Assembly: GCA_017416665.1 (NCBI GenBank)
Contig: JAFQBO010000220.1
Location: forward strand, 1 to 13,887
Source of the DNA: Oscillospiraceae bacterium
GTDB taxonomy: Bacteria > Bacillota > Clostridia > Oscillospirales > Ruminococcaceae
DNA length: 13,887 nucleotides
Reading direction: 5' to 3'
The translations under genes were made by a program, and so were the position numbers. Under the pieces are notes generated by a model. That model worked only from the letters and a program-made list of their open reading frames with translations. It ran no database searches and was not told the DNA's origin. This document shows positions 6,188 through 12,833 of the stretch, one piece after another; the stretch's first letter is position 1, and the number at the start of each line of letters is the position of its first letter.

Positions 6188-8122
6188 TTATTCAGCGTCT
6201 GTTTCTTCTGCATCAGCTGTATTTTCAAGTAATGCACGGATTGAAATGCTGATTCTCTTAGCATCGAGATCGATTTCTGTAATCTTAACATCAACTTCCT
6301 GTCCAACAGAAAGAACTTCGTTTACATTGTCAACTCTCTTGTCAGCGATCTGTGAAATGTGGATAAGACCATCAACGCCTTCGATAATCTTAGCAAAAGC
6401 ACCAAAAGGTGTGATTGAAACGATTGTTGCCTTAACTACATCGCCAACCTTGTAGTCAGCTTCAAACTTAACCCAAGGGTTGTCCTCAGCCTTCTTGTAG
6501 CCGAGTGAGATTCTGCCGGCTTCCTTGTCGAGTTCCTTGATGTAAACTTCGAGAATGTCGCCTGGCTTAACAACCTGATTAGGGTGCTTGATTCTGCTCC
6601 ATGAGAGTTCAGAAATGTGAACCATACCGTCGATACCGCCGAGGTCAACGAATGCACCGTAGCTTGTGAGTGACTTAACTTCACCCTTGTATGTCTTGCC
6701 TTCTTCAGCTGATTCCCAGAATGCAGCCTTTGCAGCTTCCTTCTGTGCCTTTGTTACAGCCTTGATTGAACCAACTGCTCTTCTGCGTGATTCATTTACT
6801 TCGATAACCTTGAGCTGAACATTCTTCTTTAAGAGTTCATCAAGGCTCTTGTCTCTGCCAAGACCTGTCTGTGATGCAGGAACGAATACTCTTACACCGT
6901 CAACAGAAACGAGGATACCGCCCTTTACAACACTGATTACAGTACCGTCAAGAACAGTTTCTTCTTCCTTAGCCTTTGTGATGTTGTCGAAACCGAGAAG
7001 TTCGTCAACCTTCTTCTTTGAAAGCATTACAATGCCTTCCTGGTCATTGATCTTTGTTACAATAAGGTCAACTTCGTCACCAACGCTTACAACGTCAGCA
7101 GGCTTTTTTGTCTGGTCGTCTGTAAGTTCTGCAAGCGGAACGTAACCTGTGTGCTTTGTTCCGATGTCTACGATTGCTTCACTGTTATTAACTGCAGCAA
7201 TATAGCCTTTAACACGCTCTCCTGTATGTACTTTTTTGAAGGACTGCTCGAGTTCCTTTTCAAAATCAAAGATTTCTTCCATGGTATTTTGTACCTCCTT
7301 AATTATATAAGCCGGTGTTGATGCGCCGGCAGTAATGCCTATTTTATCAGCATTATTCAGGTCAAGCCGATAAAGTTCCGATGCATTTTCGATGTGATAC
7401 GACGGACAGTTTTCACAGCAGACATTATAAAGCTTTATAGTGTTTGAACTGTTTTTTCCGCCCACTACTACCATGGCATCAACTTCCTTTGAAAGCAAAG
7501 CGGCATCTGACTGTCTTTGCGAGGTTGCATTGCAGATAGTATCAAAAACAAGGATATTTTCATCGTCATGCGGGACAACCTTTATACACTCCCCCCATAT
7601 TAATATATTATACGTTGTTTGAGCCACAATTGCAAGCTTTTTTTCTGTTTTTTTATATTTTTTACTAAAAAACTCCTTTAAGTCAAATTCATCCTTAAAA
7701 ACAAAGCAATTTTCGTCACAATGACCAACGATTCCTTGCACTTCGGGATGATTCTTATCTCCGGCAATAAGAATAAAATATCCTTCATTTGTTTTTTCAC
7801 GGACTATTTTATGAATTCTTGCAACAAAAGGACAAGTCGCATCTATATAAGGATTTCCTTTTTCTTCAAGCTGAGTATAAATCTCTCTGCCGACGCCGTG
7901 TGATCTTATAACAGCCGTTTCGCCATTTTTCAGTTCCGAAACGCTGTCAACAATTCTTACGCCCTTTGACTTCAGATCGCTCACAACATCTGCGTTATGA
8001 ATAATAGGTCCAAGCGTGGCAACGTTTTTATTACCCTTTTCAATTTCACTGTAAACAAGCTTAACTGCCCTGTCAACACCAAAGCAGAAGCCTGCTGTTT
8101 TAGCAACTTTAATTTTCGCCAT
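6188..8122 (-). CDS. ispH: Fused 4-hydroxy-3-methylbut-2-enyl diphosphate reductase (IspH) and S1 RNA-binding protein
   Basis: The 644-residue fusion carries IspH in residues 1-285 and four S1 domains in 300-631. IspH makes IPP and DMAPP from HMBPP in the last step of the MEP isoprenoid pathway. The iron-sulfur ligands Cys13 (GFCFGV), Cys97 (ATCPFV) and Cys197 (CNATSQRQ) are present, as are His42, His75, Glu127 (HPEV) and the GGKNSSNT substrate loop. S1 domains start near residues 301, 387, 475 and 558; the last two keep the usual YGAFVDL / FGAFAKI and VHISELS / IHISQIA motifs. The second (VVKGGILVSVDGV) is divergent. The start chosen at 8122 has GGAGG six bases upstream and gives MAKIKVAKTAGFCFGV. 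An upstream ATG at 8152 would add ten residues without a site. The gene overlaps plsC by 14 bases. Such fusions are known in Clostridia. Confidence 0.95.
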   Translation of the reverse strand: MAKIKVAKTAGFCFGVDRAVKLVYSEIEKGNKNVATLGPIIHNADVVSDLKSKGVRIVDSVSELKNGETAVIRSHGVGREIYTQLEEKGNPYIDATCPFVARIHKIVREKTNEGYFILIAGDKNHPEVQGIVGHCDENCFVFKDEFDLKEFFSKKYKKTEKKLAIVAQTTYNILIWGECIKVVPHDDENILVFDTICNATSQRQSDAALLSKEVDAMVVVGGKNSSNTIKLYNVCCENCPSYHIENASELYRLDLNNADKIGITAGASTPAYIIKEVQNTMEEIFDFEKELEQSFKKVHTGERVKGYIAAVNNSEAIVDIGTKHTGYVPLAELTDDQTKKPADVVSVGDEVDLIVTKINDQEGIVMLSKKKVDELLGFDNITKAKEEETVLDGTVISVVKGGILVSVDGVRVFVPASQTGLGRDKSLDELLKKNVQLKVIEVNESRRRAVGSIKAVTKAQKEAAKAAFWESAEEGKTYKGEVKSLTSYGAFVDLGGIDGMVHISELSWSRIKHPNQVVKPGDILEVYIKELDKEAGRISLGYKKAEDNPWVKFEADYKVGDVVKATIVSITPFGAFAKIIEGVDGLIHISQIADKRVDNVNEVLSVGQEVDVKITEIDLDAKRISISIRALLENTADAEETDAE

Positions 8123-8729
8123 TTTTATCCTCCAGAAGAAGTTGAATATCACCCATAATTCTTGATTTAACAGCTCTGAGTTCCTTTGGATTTATTTCCT
8201 CGCCGACTGAAATTTCCTCAGGCTGAATAGGTTTGCCGAATTTTACAGTAACCTTAGATCTGAATTTAAGTTTGCCCTTAAAGACAATCGCCGTCGGCAC
8301 GACTATTGCCTTTGATTTTGCGGCAATTAATGCAACACCTGTTTTACCTTTGCCGAGAGTTCCATCCTTACTGCGTGTACCCTCAGGAAAAATAACCAGA
8401 ATTCTGCCTTCACTTACCTTTTCTACGGCATTTGTGATAACCGACATATCACCTTTTCCGCGTGATACCGGAAACGCTCCCAGTCGTCTTATAAGCCAGC
8501 CGAAAATCGGGTTTTTGAAAAGTTCTTCTTTTGCCACAAACGCAAACTTTGAACATCTTGAAGTTACGGCAACAAGTGGCGGATCGGCATTGGTACGATG
8601 ATTTGATGCAAGTATAAAACCTTTGTCTGTCGGAATATTTTCTCTGCCCTCTATTGTTATATTGTAAAAGGCAAAAAATACAACTTTAACAAGATTATAA
8701 ACTATTCTGAATAAAATACTTGGTTTCAT
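8109..8729 (-). CDS. plsC: 1-acyl-sn-glycerol-3-phosphate acyltransferase
   Basis: Transfers an acyl chain to lysophosphatidic acid to make phosphatidic acid at the cytoplasmic face of the membrane. The 206-residue protein has a hydrophobic N-terminus (about 5-23), the catalytic HX4D motif NHRTNAD (His44, Asp49) and the phosphate-binding motif FPEGTRS (114-120). The length is normal for the small bacterial family. The start ATG at 8729 lies three bases after the cmk stop codon, and its ribosome binding site (GAGGTG) lies inside the end of cmk. The 3' end overlaps ispH. Both point to tight translational coupling in the order cmk-plsC-ispH. The exact acyl acceptor is inferred from the family. 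Confidence 0.94.
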   Translation of the reverse strand: MKPSILFRIVYNLVKVVFFAFYNITIEGRENIPTDKGFILASNHRTNADPPLVAVTSRCSKFAFVAKEELFKNPIFGWLIRRLGAFPVSRGKGDMSVITNAVEKVSEGRILVIFPEGTRSKDGTLGKGKTGVALIAAKSKAIVVPTAIVFKGKLKFRSKVTVKFGKPIQPEEISVGEEINPKELRAVKSRIMGDIQLLLEDKNGEN

Positions 8730-8732
8730 ATG

Positions 8733-9380
8733 TTACTGCACCTCTGCAATCATAGCTTTAAGCTTTGACTTAACTTCCTCGATTGTCATGCCTGTAGTAT
8801 CAAGTAAAACGGCATCGTCAGCCTGTTTAAGCGGAGCAATATCCCTGTTCATGTCATTGTAGTCTCTCTGTTTGATGTCTTCAAGTACCTGTTCATATGT
8901 AACGCTTTTGTCTGTCATTTCCTTGAAACGTCTGTTTGCTCTTTCCTCTGCTGACGCTGTAAGGAAAACTTTCAAATCAGCATTCGGGAGTACAACTGTA
9001 CCAATATCCCTGCCGTCCATGATAATGTTGTTTTCAGCGGCAATTTTCTTCTGAAGTCCGAAAAGGAATTCTCTGACCGCAGGAATTGCCGAAACCTTTG
9101 ATGCATTCATTGAAACCTCAGGTGTTCTGATAAGGTCTGAAACATCTCTGTCATTCATGATAACGTGCTGTGCATTGTCCTTGTATTCAAGCTTTACATC
9201 AATCTTGTCAAGGCTTGAAACAAGTGCTTCACCCTCAAGATTGTTTTCAAGTGCATACAAAGCTATGGAACGATACAAAGCACCCGTATCAACATAAATA
9301 AAACCAATCTCAGCCGCTACCGACTTTGCTATTGAACTTTTGCCTGCTCCTGCAGGTCCGTCTACTGCTATATTAATCAT
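8733..9380 (-). CDS. cmk: (d)CMP kinase
   Basis: Phosphorylates CMP and dCMP to the diphosphates with ATP in the cytoplasm. The 215-residue protein has the P-loop GPAGAGKSS (8-16), the DTGALYR motif (31-37), the CMP-binding MDGRDIGT (121-128) and the lid QRDYNDMNRD (171-180), all typical of bacterial Cmk. The start at 9380 is set by AAGGAGG seven bases upstream. The longer in-frame start at 9419 would add 13 Lys/Glu-rich residues encoded by a repeat hairpin and lacks a site. The region just upstream is the left copy of a 67-bp direct repeat (9420-9486), so the natural upstream neighbour is probably the oxidoreductase now at 11610, displaced by the block between. Confidence 0.96.
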   Translation of the reverse strand: MINIAVDGPAGAGKSSIAKSVAAEIGFIYVDTGALYRSIALYALENNLEGEALVSSLDKIDVKLEYKDNAQHVIMNDRDVSDLIRTPEVSMNASKVSAIPAVREFLFGLQKKIAAENNIIMDGRDIGTVVLPNADLKVFLTASAEERANRRFKEMTDKSVTYEQVLEDIKQRDYNDMNRDIAPLKQADDAVLLDTTGMTIEEVKSKLKAMIAEVQ

Positions 9381-9394
9381 TTTTTCCTCCTTCT

Positions 9395-9416
9395 GTTCTT
9401 TTTTGAAAAAAAGAAC
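9395..9416. repeat. Perfect hairpin attached to the left 67-bp repeat
   Basis: GTTCTTTTTT (9395-9404) and AAAAAAGAAC (9407-9416) form a 10-bp stem with a GA loop, just upstream of the cmk ribosome binding site. The hairpin at 11515-11534 by the right repeat has the same GA loop but a different stem base (CCAC/GTGG). Confidence 0.7.
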
Positions 9417-9419
9417 CAA

Positions 9420-9486
9420 AAAACTTTTAGTTTCGCTCTTAATTTAACTGAAATTGTTTCTGTAAGCACGAAAGGCTATTTTAATT
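9420..9486. repeat. 67-bp direct repeat, left copy (bounds accessory block)
   Basis: Aligned without gaps to 11539-11605, 58 of 67 bases are identical, including an 18-base identical start (AAAACTTTTAGTTTCGCT). It contains the stop codon of the 135-residue protein gene and separates it from cmk. Confidence 0.85.
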
Positions 9487-9888
9487 TGAACTTATATCAA
9501 AAGATACTGCGATTATATTATATACATAATCATAAGTAAATAACTGATAGTGCTTATATATTGATTTATCAAAATCCTCTCTTATCGGAAAATCTGCAAG
9601 CCATTTACTGTTTTCAATCACATTGAAATCACTGTAATCCAAATACCCATAATTATCAATATTTTCATAAGTATCCAATTCACAGCAAAAATATGTAATC
9701 ACACGATGAAATGTAAGAGTATAAGGAAACCATTTATCATTTTTAATCTTATCAGCAAGGTTTCCGTTTATCTCACCTTTGAATATCAGATTGCCATAAT
9801 TGTCTTGCGTGACAGAATTAATGTAAATACAATCTCTACCGTTTAATATTCCAAATGTCGGAGTTTCAATTTCAACAACCTTTTCCAC
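9481..9888 (-). CDS. Uncharacterised 135-residue protein of the accessory block
   Basis: I do not recognise a named family with certainty. The chain is soluble, Tyr/Phe/Asp-rich and without a signal peptide. It opens with EIETPTFGILNGRDCIYINS, has FPYTLTFHRVITYFCCELDTYENI in the middle (about 55-78) and ends in a compact segment KHYQLFTYDYVYNIIAVSFDI. The look is that of small alpha/beta proteins often found as immunity or accessory proteins, but this is inference. The start is GTG at 9888, seven bases after AAGGAG; that site overlaps the stop codon of the gene before it (TGAAGGAG), so the two are translated as a pair. The stop codon TAA (9481-9483) lies within the 67-bp repeat. Codon use is AT-rich compared with cmk. 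Confidence 0.82.
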   Translation of the reverse strand: MEKVVEIETPTFGILNGRDCIYINSVTQDNYGNLIFKGEINGNLADKIKNDKWFPYTLTFHRVITYFCCELDTYENIDNYGYLDYSDFNVIENSKWLADFPIREDFDKSIYKHYQLFTYDYVYNIIAVSFDISSN

Positions 9889-9900
9889 TACATCACTCCT

Positions 9901-10179
9901 TCAAGCTTTTAAACTTCCATTATAAATTTTGGTGTCCCATATCCTGTAGAATTCTTCTTTAGAAATATTAATTGCATAAAAACCTTCTCCCCAAATATTT
10001 TCATTCAATTCTTCAACTGTTGGAATAGGACACATTTCTATAACTTCATAATATGGATTATCAATAAGCTTTACTGTATTATCAGCAAAGACTTCTATTT
10101 CTCTAATCATAAATCTTTCATTGATTAAATCAACTTCATAAAAAAATATTACAGGCATATCATCAGATTCATATTCCAT
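9901..10179 (-). CDS. DUF6881-like protein (start codon uncertain)
   Basis: The 92 residues from the first ATG resemble the DUF6881 family: a MPVIFFYEVD segment, then ERFMIREIEVFADNTVKL, then CPIPTVEELNE and ISKEEFYRIWD, matching the family's REVEIFADG, EPIPSLEEIN and ISKEEFEEIW blocks as I recall them. Function unknown. The ATG at 10179 has no ribosome binding site. The open frame continues upstream to a TGA at 10219-10221 and adds IKNDIEYIKLF, which supplies the YIK block normally at the N-terminus of the family. The best site, AAGGAAG (10222-10228), sits nine bases before an in-frame ATA (10210-10212). The native protein was therefore probably 103 residues. The stop codon overlaps the next gene's ribosome binding site. 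Confidence 0.75.
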   Translation of the reverse strand: MEYESDDMPVIFFYEVDLINERFMIREIEVFADNTVKLIDNPYYEVIEMCPIPTVEELNENIWGEGFYAINISKEEFYRIWDTKIYNGSLKA

Positions 10180-10209
10180 GAATAATTTTATGTATTCAAT
10201 ATCATTTTT

Positions 10210-10228
10210 TATTGAAAATCACTTCCTT
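10210..10228 (-). promoter_or_regulatory. Shine-Dalgarno site followed by in-frame ATA instead of ATG
   Basis: AAGGAAG (10222-10228), a 9-base spacer, then ATA (10210-10212) in frame with the DUF6881-like protein. One base change (ATG to ATA) would explain why the recognised ORF starts late. ATA is a very rare bacterial start. Confidence 0.55.
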
Positions 10229-10235
10229 GTAAGTA

Positions 10236-10832
10236 TTAATTAAAATAATCAGTTTCTTTTCCTATAAAATTCTTTTCAATAAAACTTCTCGCCTTATATC
10301 CTAACAAAAATATGGTTTTACCTGCTCGCATTTCTATCATTAAATGTTTATCACATAGTCGCTTTGATAATACTATCTCATACTTTTTAAAAGCATAACA
10401 GCCCAAATCTCTTTCACCATAAAGAAACCCATGAATTAAATCAGTAGTGATACGAAGTTCATCACCAACAACAAAAATACATACATCATGATTCTGAAAC
10501 TTTTTATCTGTAGCATCAAAGCACTTGGTTATAATGTATGATTCCTGTAATCCATAATAATTTCGTAAATGAACACAGGATTTTGAGAAAATTTCTTTTT
10601 TTATTGCTGGAAGATTAAACGATTCAACCTTTTTCCATAAAGGTGTTGTCAGTCCAACGGTTAAAACTCCACCAACAATCAGTACAATAAAGCCAACAAC
10701 CACTTTTCCAATAATAAAAATACAATTCCATATTATTCCACATGGTTGCGGAATAGATTTAAGCGAGCCAAAACCCACAGTAATAACAATGATGTAGATG
10801 ATAATTGAAATAACAGTACTAATCTTTCGCAA
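10236..10832 (-). CDS. Uncharacterised membrane protein of the accessory block (start codon uncertain)
   Basis: From the TTG at 10832 the 198-residue product has two membrane segments (about 5-23 and 33-62, rich in Ile/Val) separated by a short loop, then a soluble C-terminal domain of about 130 residues. That domain has mixed beta-type segments (DVCIFVVGDELRITTDLIHG, KKYEIVLSKRL, GKTIFLLGYKA) and could be a PH-like fold on the cytoplasmic side. No catalytic motif is visible. The TTG has only a weak AGAG before it. The frame stays open upstream for 37 more codons and encodes a Lys/Asn/Glu-rich helix-like stretch reaching a strong AAAGGAG site at 10953-10959. No ATG, GTG or TTG occurs in that stretch; TTA stands at the right distance. 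The native length was probably near 235 residues. Confidence 0.72.
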   Translation of the reverse strand: MRKISTVISIIIYIIVITVGFGSLKSIPQPCGIIWNCIFIIGKVVVGFIVLIVGGVLTVGLTTPLWKKVESFNLPAIKKEIFSKSCVHLRNYYGLQESYIITKCFDATDKKFQNHDVCIFVVGDELRITTDLIHGFLYGERDLGCYAFKKYEIVLSKRLCDKHLMIEMRAGKTIFLLGYKARSFIEKNFIGKETDYFN

Positions 10833-10940
10833 TATTTTCTCTTTTTGTACTATGCTCTTTTCATGATTGTTTAAGAGTTTATATTGCTCTTTTAAAGCAT
10901 TATTTAAATTTTTATTTGTATTCTTATATCTAAAATATCG

Positions 10941-10959
10941 TAATGTTGTTCACTCCTTT
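10941..10959 (-). promoter_or_regulatory. Strong Shine-Dalgarno site followed by in-frame TTA instead of a start codon
   Basis: AAAGGAG (10953-10959), a 9-base spacer and TTA (10941-10943), from which the frame is open into the membrane protein ending at 10236. An ATT one base earlier would give only four codons. The spacing is the same as at 10210-10228. Confidence 0.55.
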
Positions 10960-11004
10960 CTTTTGTGTAAAATCAATTCAGCAAACTCTTATTTAATTAA
11001 TATC

Positions 11005-11026
11005 ATAATTCAAAAGTCTTTGGAAA
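11005..11026. repeat. 22-bp direct repeat, copy 1
   Basis: Differs at one base from 11451-11472; both contain AAAAGTCTTTGGAAA. The two copies bracket the 114-residue protein gene. The same 15-mer occurs in reverse orientation at 3253-3267. The remaining bases of the 10953-11066 gap show no gene and no clear promoter. Confidence 0.7.
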
Positions 11027-11066
11027 TGTGTTCTTTTCGACATGATAAACCGGATTTTTCAAGTTT

Positions 11067-11411
11067 CTAAACAGGTATACTTTTTCCATTCCATTCTATT
11101 TTTTCTGTTATAACATCCTGTATTGCCCAGTCTATTACTTTTGATACAAATGATGGTGTAATAGTTTTGGGAATTTTAAATGGCAGTAAATATCTGTTCC
11201 ATTTTCCGTTTGTAGCTTTATTTTGAAATATTTTTCCCTTACTTATCAGATACGATATTTCCGTATCAATAGGACATGATAAAATCAACTGTTTATCATC
11301 AGACGCAATATTCAAAAGATAATACAGACTATCATAATCTTCTTTTATATACCAGATATATTCTTTATCATCAATACAGATTTTTCGTCTGCCTTTTTTT
11401 CTTATAGCCAT
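11067..11411 (-). CDS. Uncharacterised 114-residue protein of the accessory block
   Basis: A basic N-terminus (MAIRKKGRRK) is followed by a strand-like ICIDDKEYIWYIKEDYDSLYYLLNIA, a middle part with PIDTEISYLI, and a C-terminal part ending in KVIDWAIQDVITEKIEWNGKSI. No signal peptide, membrane segment or enzyme motif is seen, and I do not recognise the family. The ATG at 11411 has AGGAAA six bases upstream, so unlike two of its neighbours its start looks sound. It is the first gene of the block in transcription order. Copies of a 22-bp repeat lie on both sides (11005-11026 and 11451-11472), so the gene may have come in as a separate cassette. Confidence 0.75.
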   Translation of the reverse strand: MAIRKKGRRKICIDDKEYIWYIKEDYDSLYYLLNIASDDKQLILSCPIDTEISYLISKGKIFQNKATNGKWNRYLLPFKIPKTITPSFVSKVIDWAIQDVITEKIEWNGKSIPV

Positions 11412-11450
11412 ATATATTTCCTGAAAATTTCAATTTGACCAAATGATTTT

Positions 11451-11538
11451 ATAATTTAAAAGTCTTTGGAAAGGGGTTTGGGAAATAACCTTTCTTCAGA
11501 AAGGTTTTCCCCTTCCACTTTTTGAAAAAAGTGGAGCA
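11451..11538. repeat. Repeat segment with two hairpins beside the right 67-bp repeat
   Basis: Holds the second copy of the 22-bp repeat (11451-11472), a hairpin AACCTTTCT/AGAAAGGTT (about 11487-11506), and a perfect hairpin CCACTTTTT/AAAAAGTGG with GA loop (11515-11534). With 11539-11605 it forms a composite dispersed repeat between the oxidoreductase gene and the accessory block. Confidence 0.65.
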
Positions 11539-11605
11539 AAAACTTTTAGTTTCGCTTTCACTTTAACTAAATTTGTTTCTATAAGCACGAAAAGTTACTT
11601 TAATT
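11539..11605. repeat. 67-bp direct repeat, right copy (bounds accessory block)
   Basis: Pairs with 9420-9486 at 58 of 67 bases in the same orientation. It begins four bases after the oxidoreductase stop codon, just as the left copy lies at the end of the 135-residue protein gene. Confidence 0.85.
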
Positions 11606-11609
11606 ATCT

Positions 11610-12830
11610 TTACATATTAAGAGCCGCACAGTATGCTGTTGAGAAAGCGATTTGAAGATTAAAGCCGCCTGTGTAAGCATCAACGTCGATTATTTCACCT
11701 GCAAAGAAAAGTCCCTGCACAAGCTTTGATTCCATCGTTTTCGGATTTATTTCCTTGACATTTATTCCACCACTTGTTATAATTGCCTCCTCAATCGGAC
11801 GGAATCCCTTTACTGTAAGAGGAAATTTTTTGAGAAGATTTACAAAATTCTGACGTTCTTCACGGGTTATCTGGTTGACCTTTCTTTCACCCTCTATTCC
11901 CGAAAGCCGCACCGCAACAGGCACAAGCTTTGTCGGTAATAATTTTGAAAGAGAGTTCCCGAAAATTCTGTTTATGTTTTCACCGAAATCACGCAGAATT
12001 CTTGCATCAAGCTGTTCGTGAGTAAGTCCTGATTTCAGGTCGATAAACATTTTATATCTGCCCTGCTCCATTTTCCTTATATGCGAACTTGCACTTAAAA
12101 CAAGAGGCCCTGACACACCAAAATGTGTAAACAGCATTTCACCAAGTTCGCTGTAAATCTTCTTGTCCCTGTCGAAAAGCGAAAGGGTTACATTTCTGAG
12201 AGAAAGCCCCATCATATCGGTACAATATTTTTCCTCACACACTATCGGCACAAGTGACGGCTGTAAATCCGTTACGCTGTGCCCTACAGCTTTTGCAAGG
12301 CTGTAACCATCACCTGTTGAACCTGTAACAGGATAGGACTTTCCGCCTGTTGCCAGTAAAACAGAATATGCAGAATATTTCTTTCCGCCTGCCTCAACAC
12401 CTGTACAGACGCCATCTTCAACAAGTATTTTCGTAACCTTCTGCTTTATGATTTTTACTCCCGAGTTTTTCAGTTCTTTTTCAAGTGCATTTACAATGTC
12501 TGATGCCTTATCACTTTGTGGAAAAACTCTGTTTCCTCTTTCGGTTTTAAGCGGTACTCCGCAGTTTTCAAAAAAGTCCATAACCTCAGCAACAGAATAC
12601 TGTGAAAATGCACTGTACAGAAATCTGGAATTTACGGGAATATTCTGCATAAGTTCATCATCTGTACAGTTATTTGTAACGTTGCATCTGCCCTTGCCTG
12701 TTATGGCAAGCTTTTTTCCTATTTTACCGTTTGGCTCGAATATCAGTGTTTTTTTACCCCACTGTCCGCAGTAAACACCTGCCAGTGCTCCTGCCGCACC
12801 GCCTCCGATAATAATTACGTCTGCATCCAT
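11610..12830 (-). CDS. BaiN/HI0933-family NAD(P)/FAD-dependent oxidoreductase
   Basis: The 406-residue flavoprotein has the dinucleotide-binding DVIIIGGGAAG (4-14), the family signature GKKLAITGKGRCNVTN (38-53), the ATGGKSYPVTGSTGDGY segment in the middle and the C-terminal FAD-contact block FFAGEIIDVDAYTGGFNLQIAFSTA (about 375-399). The family is variously called HI0933-like, aminoacetone oxidase family or BaiN/RdsA. The true substrate is not known from sequence, so I give no symbol. The start ATG at 12830 is three bases after the DUF3006 stop codon, with GGGGA overlapping the end of that gene. In Clostridia I recall this gene commonly just upstream of cmk; here four other genes and two direct repeats lie between. 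Confidence 0.93.
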   Translation of the reverse strand: MDADVIIIGGGAAGALAGVYCGQWGKKTLIFEPNGKIGKKLAITGKGRCNVTNNCTDDELMQNIPVNSRFLYSAFSQYSVAEVMDFFENCGVPLKTERGNRVFPQSDKASDIVNALEKELKNSGVKIIKQKVTKILVEDGVCTGVEAGGKKYSAYSVLLATGGKSYPVTGSTGDGYSLAKAVGHSVTDLQPSLVPIVCEEKYCTDMMGLSLRNVTLSLFDRDKKIYSELGEMLFTHFGVSGPLVLSASSHIRKMEQGRYKMFIDLKSGLTHEQLDARILRDFGENINRIFGNSLSKLLPTKLVPVAVRLSGIEGERKVNQITREERQNFVNLLKKFPLTVKGFRPIEEAIITSGGINVKEINPKTMESKLVQGLFFAGEIIDVDAYTGGFNLQIAFSTAYCAALNM

Positions 12831-12833
12831 ATT

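Noticed and set aside
9381..9419. Longer N-terminus for Cmk starting at 9419
   Set aside because: The added residues come from the repeat hairpin. The AAGGAGG site and the family length both support the start at 9380.
10867..11070. Plus-strand open frame of 67 codons in the accessory block
   Set aside because: It overlaps the upstream open extension of the minus-strand membrane protein gene and has no ribosome binding site. Its hydrophobic look comes from reading AT-rich coding sequence backwards.
9481..11411. Claim of a new defence system
   Set aside because: There is no nuclease, NTPase, reverse transcriptase, toxin or other effector motif. Only a repeat-bounded cluster of unknown small genes can be supported.
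11451..11605. Factor-independent terminator after the oxidoreductase gene
   Set aside because: The hairpins are there, but the minus strand has no clear T tract right after a GC-rich stem, so termination is not assured.
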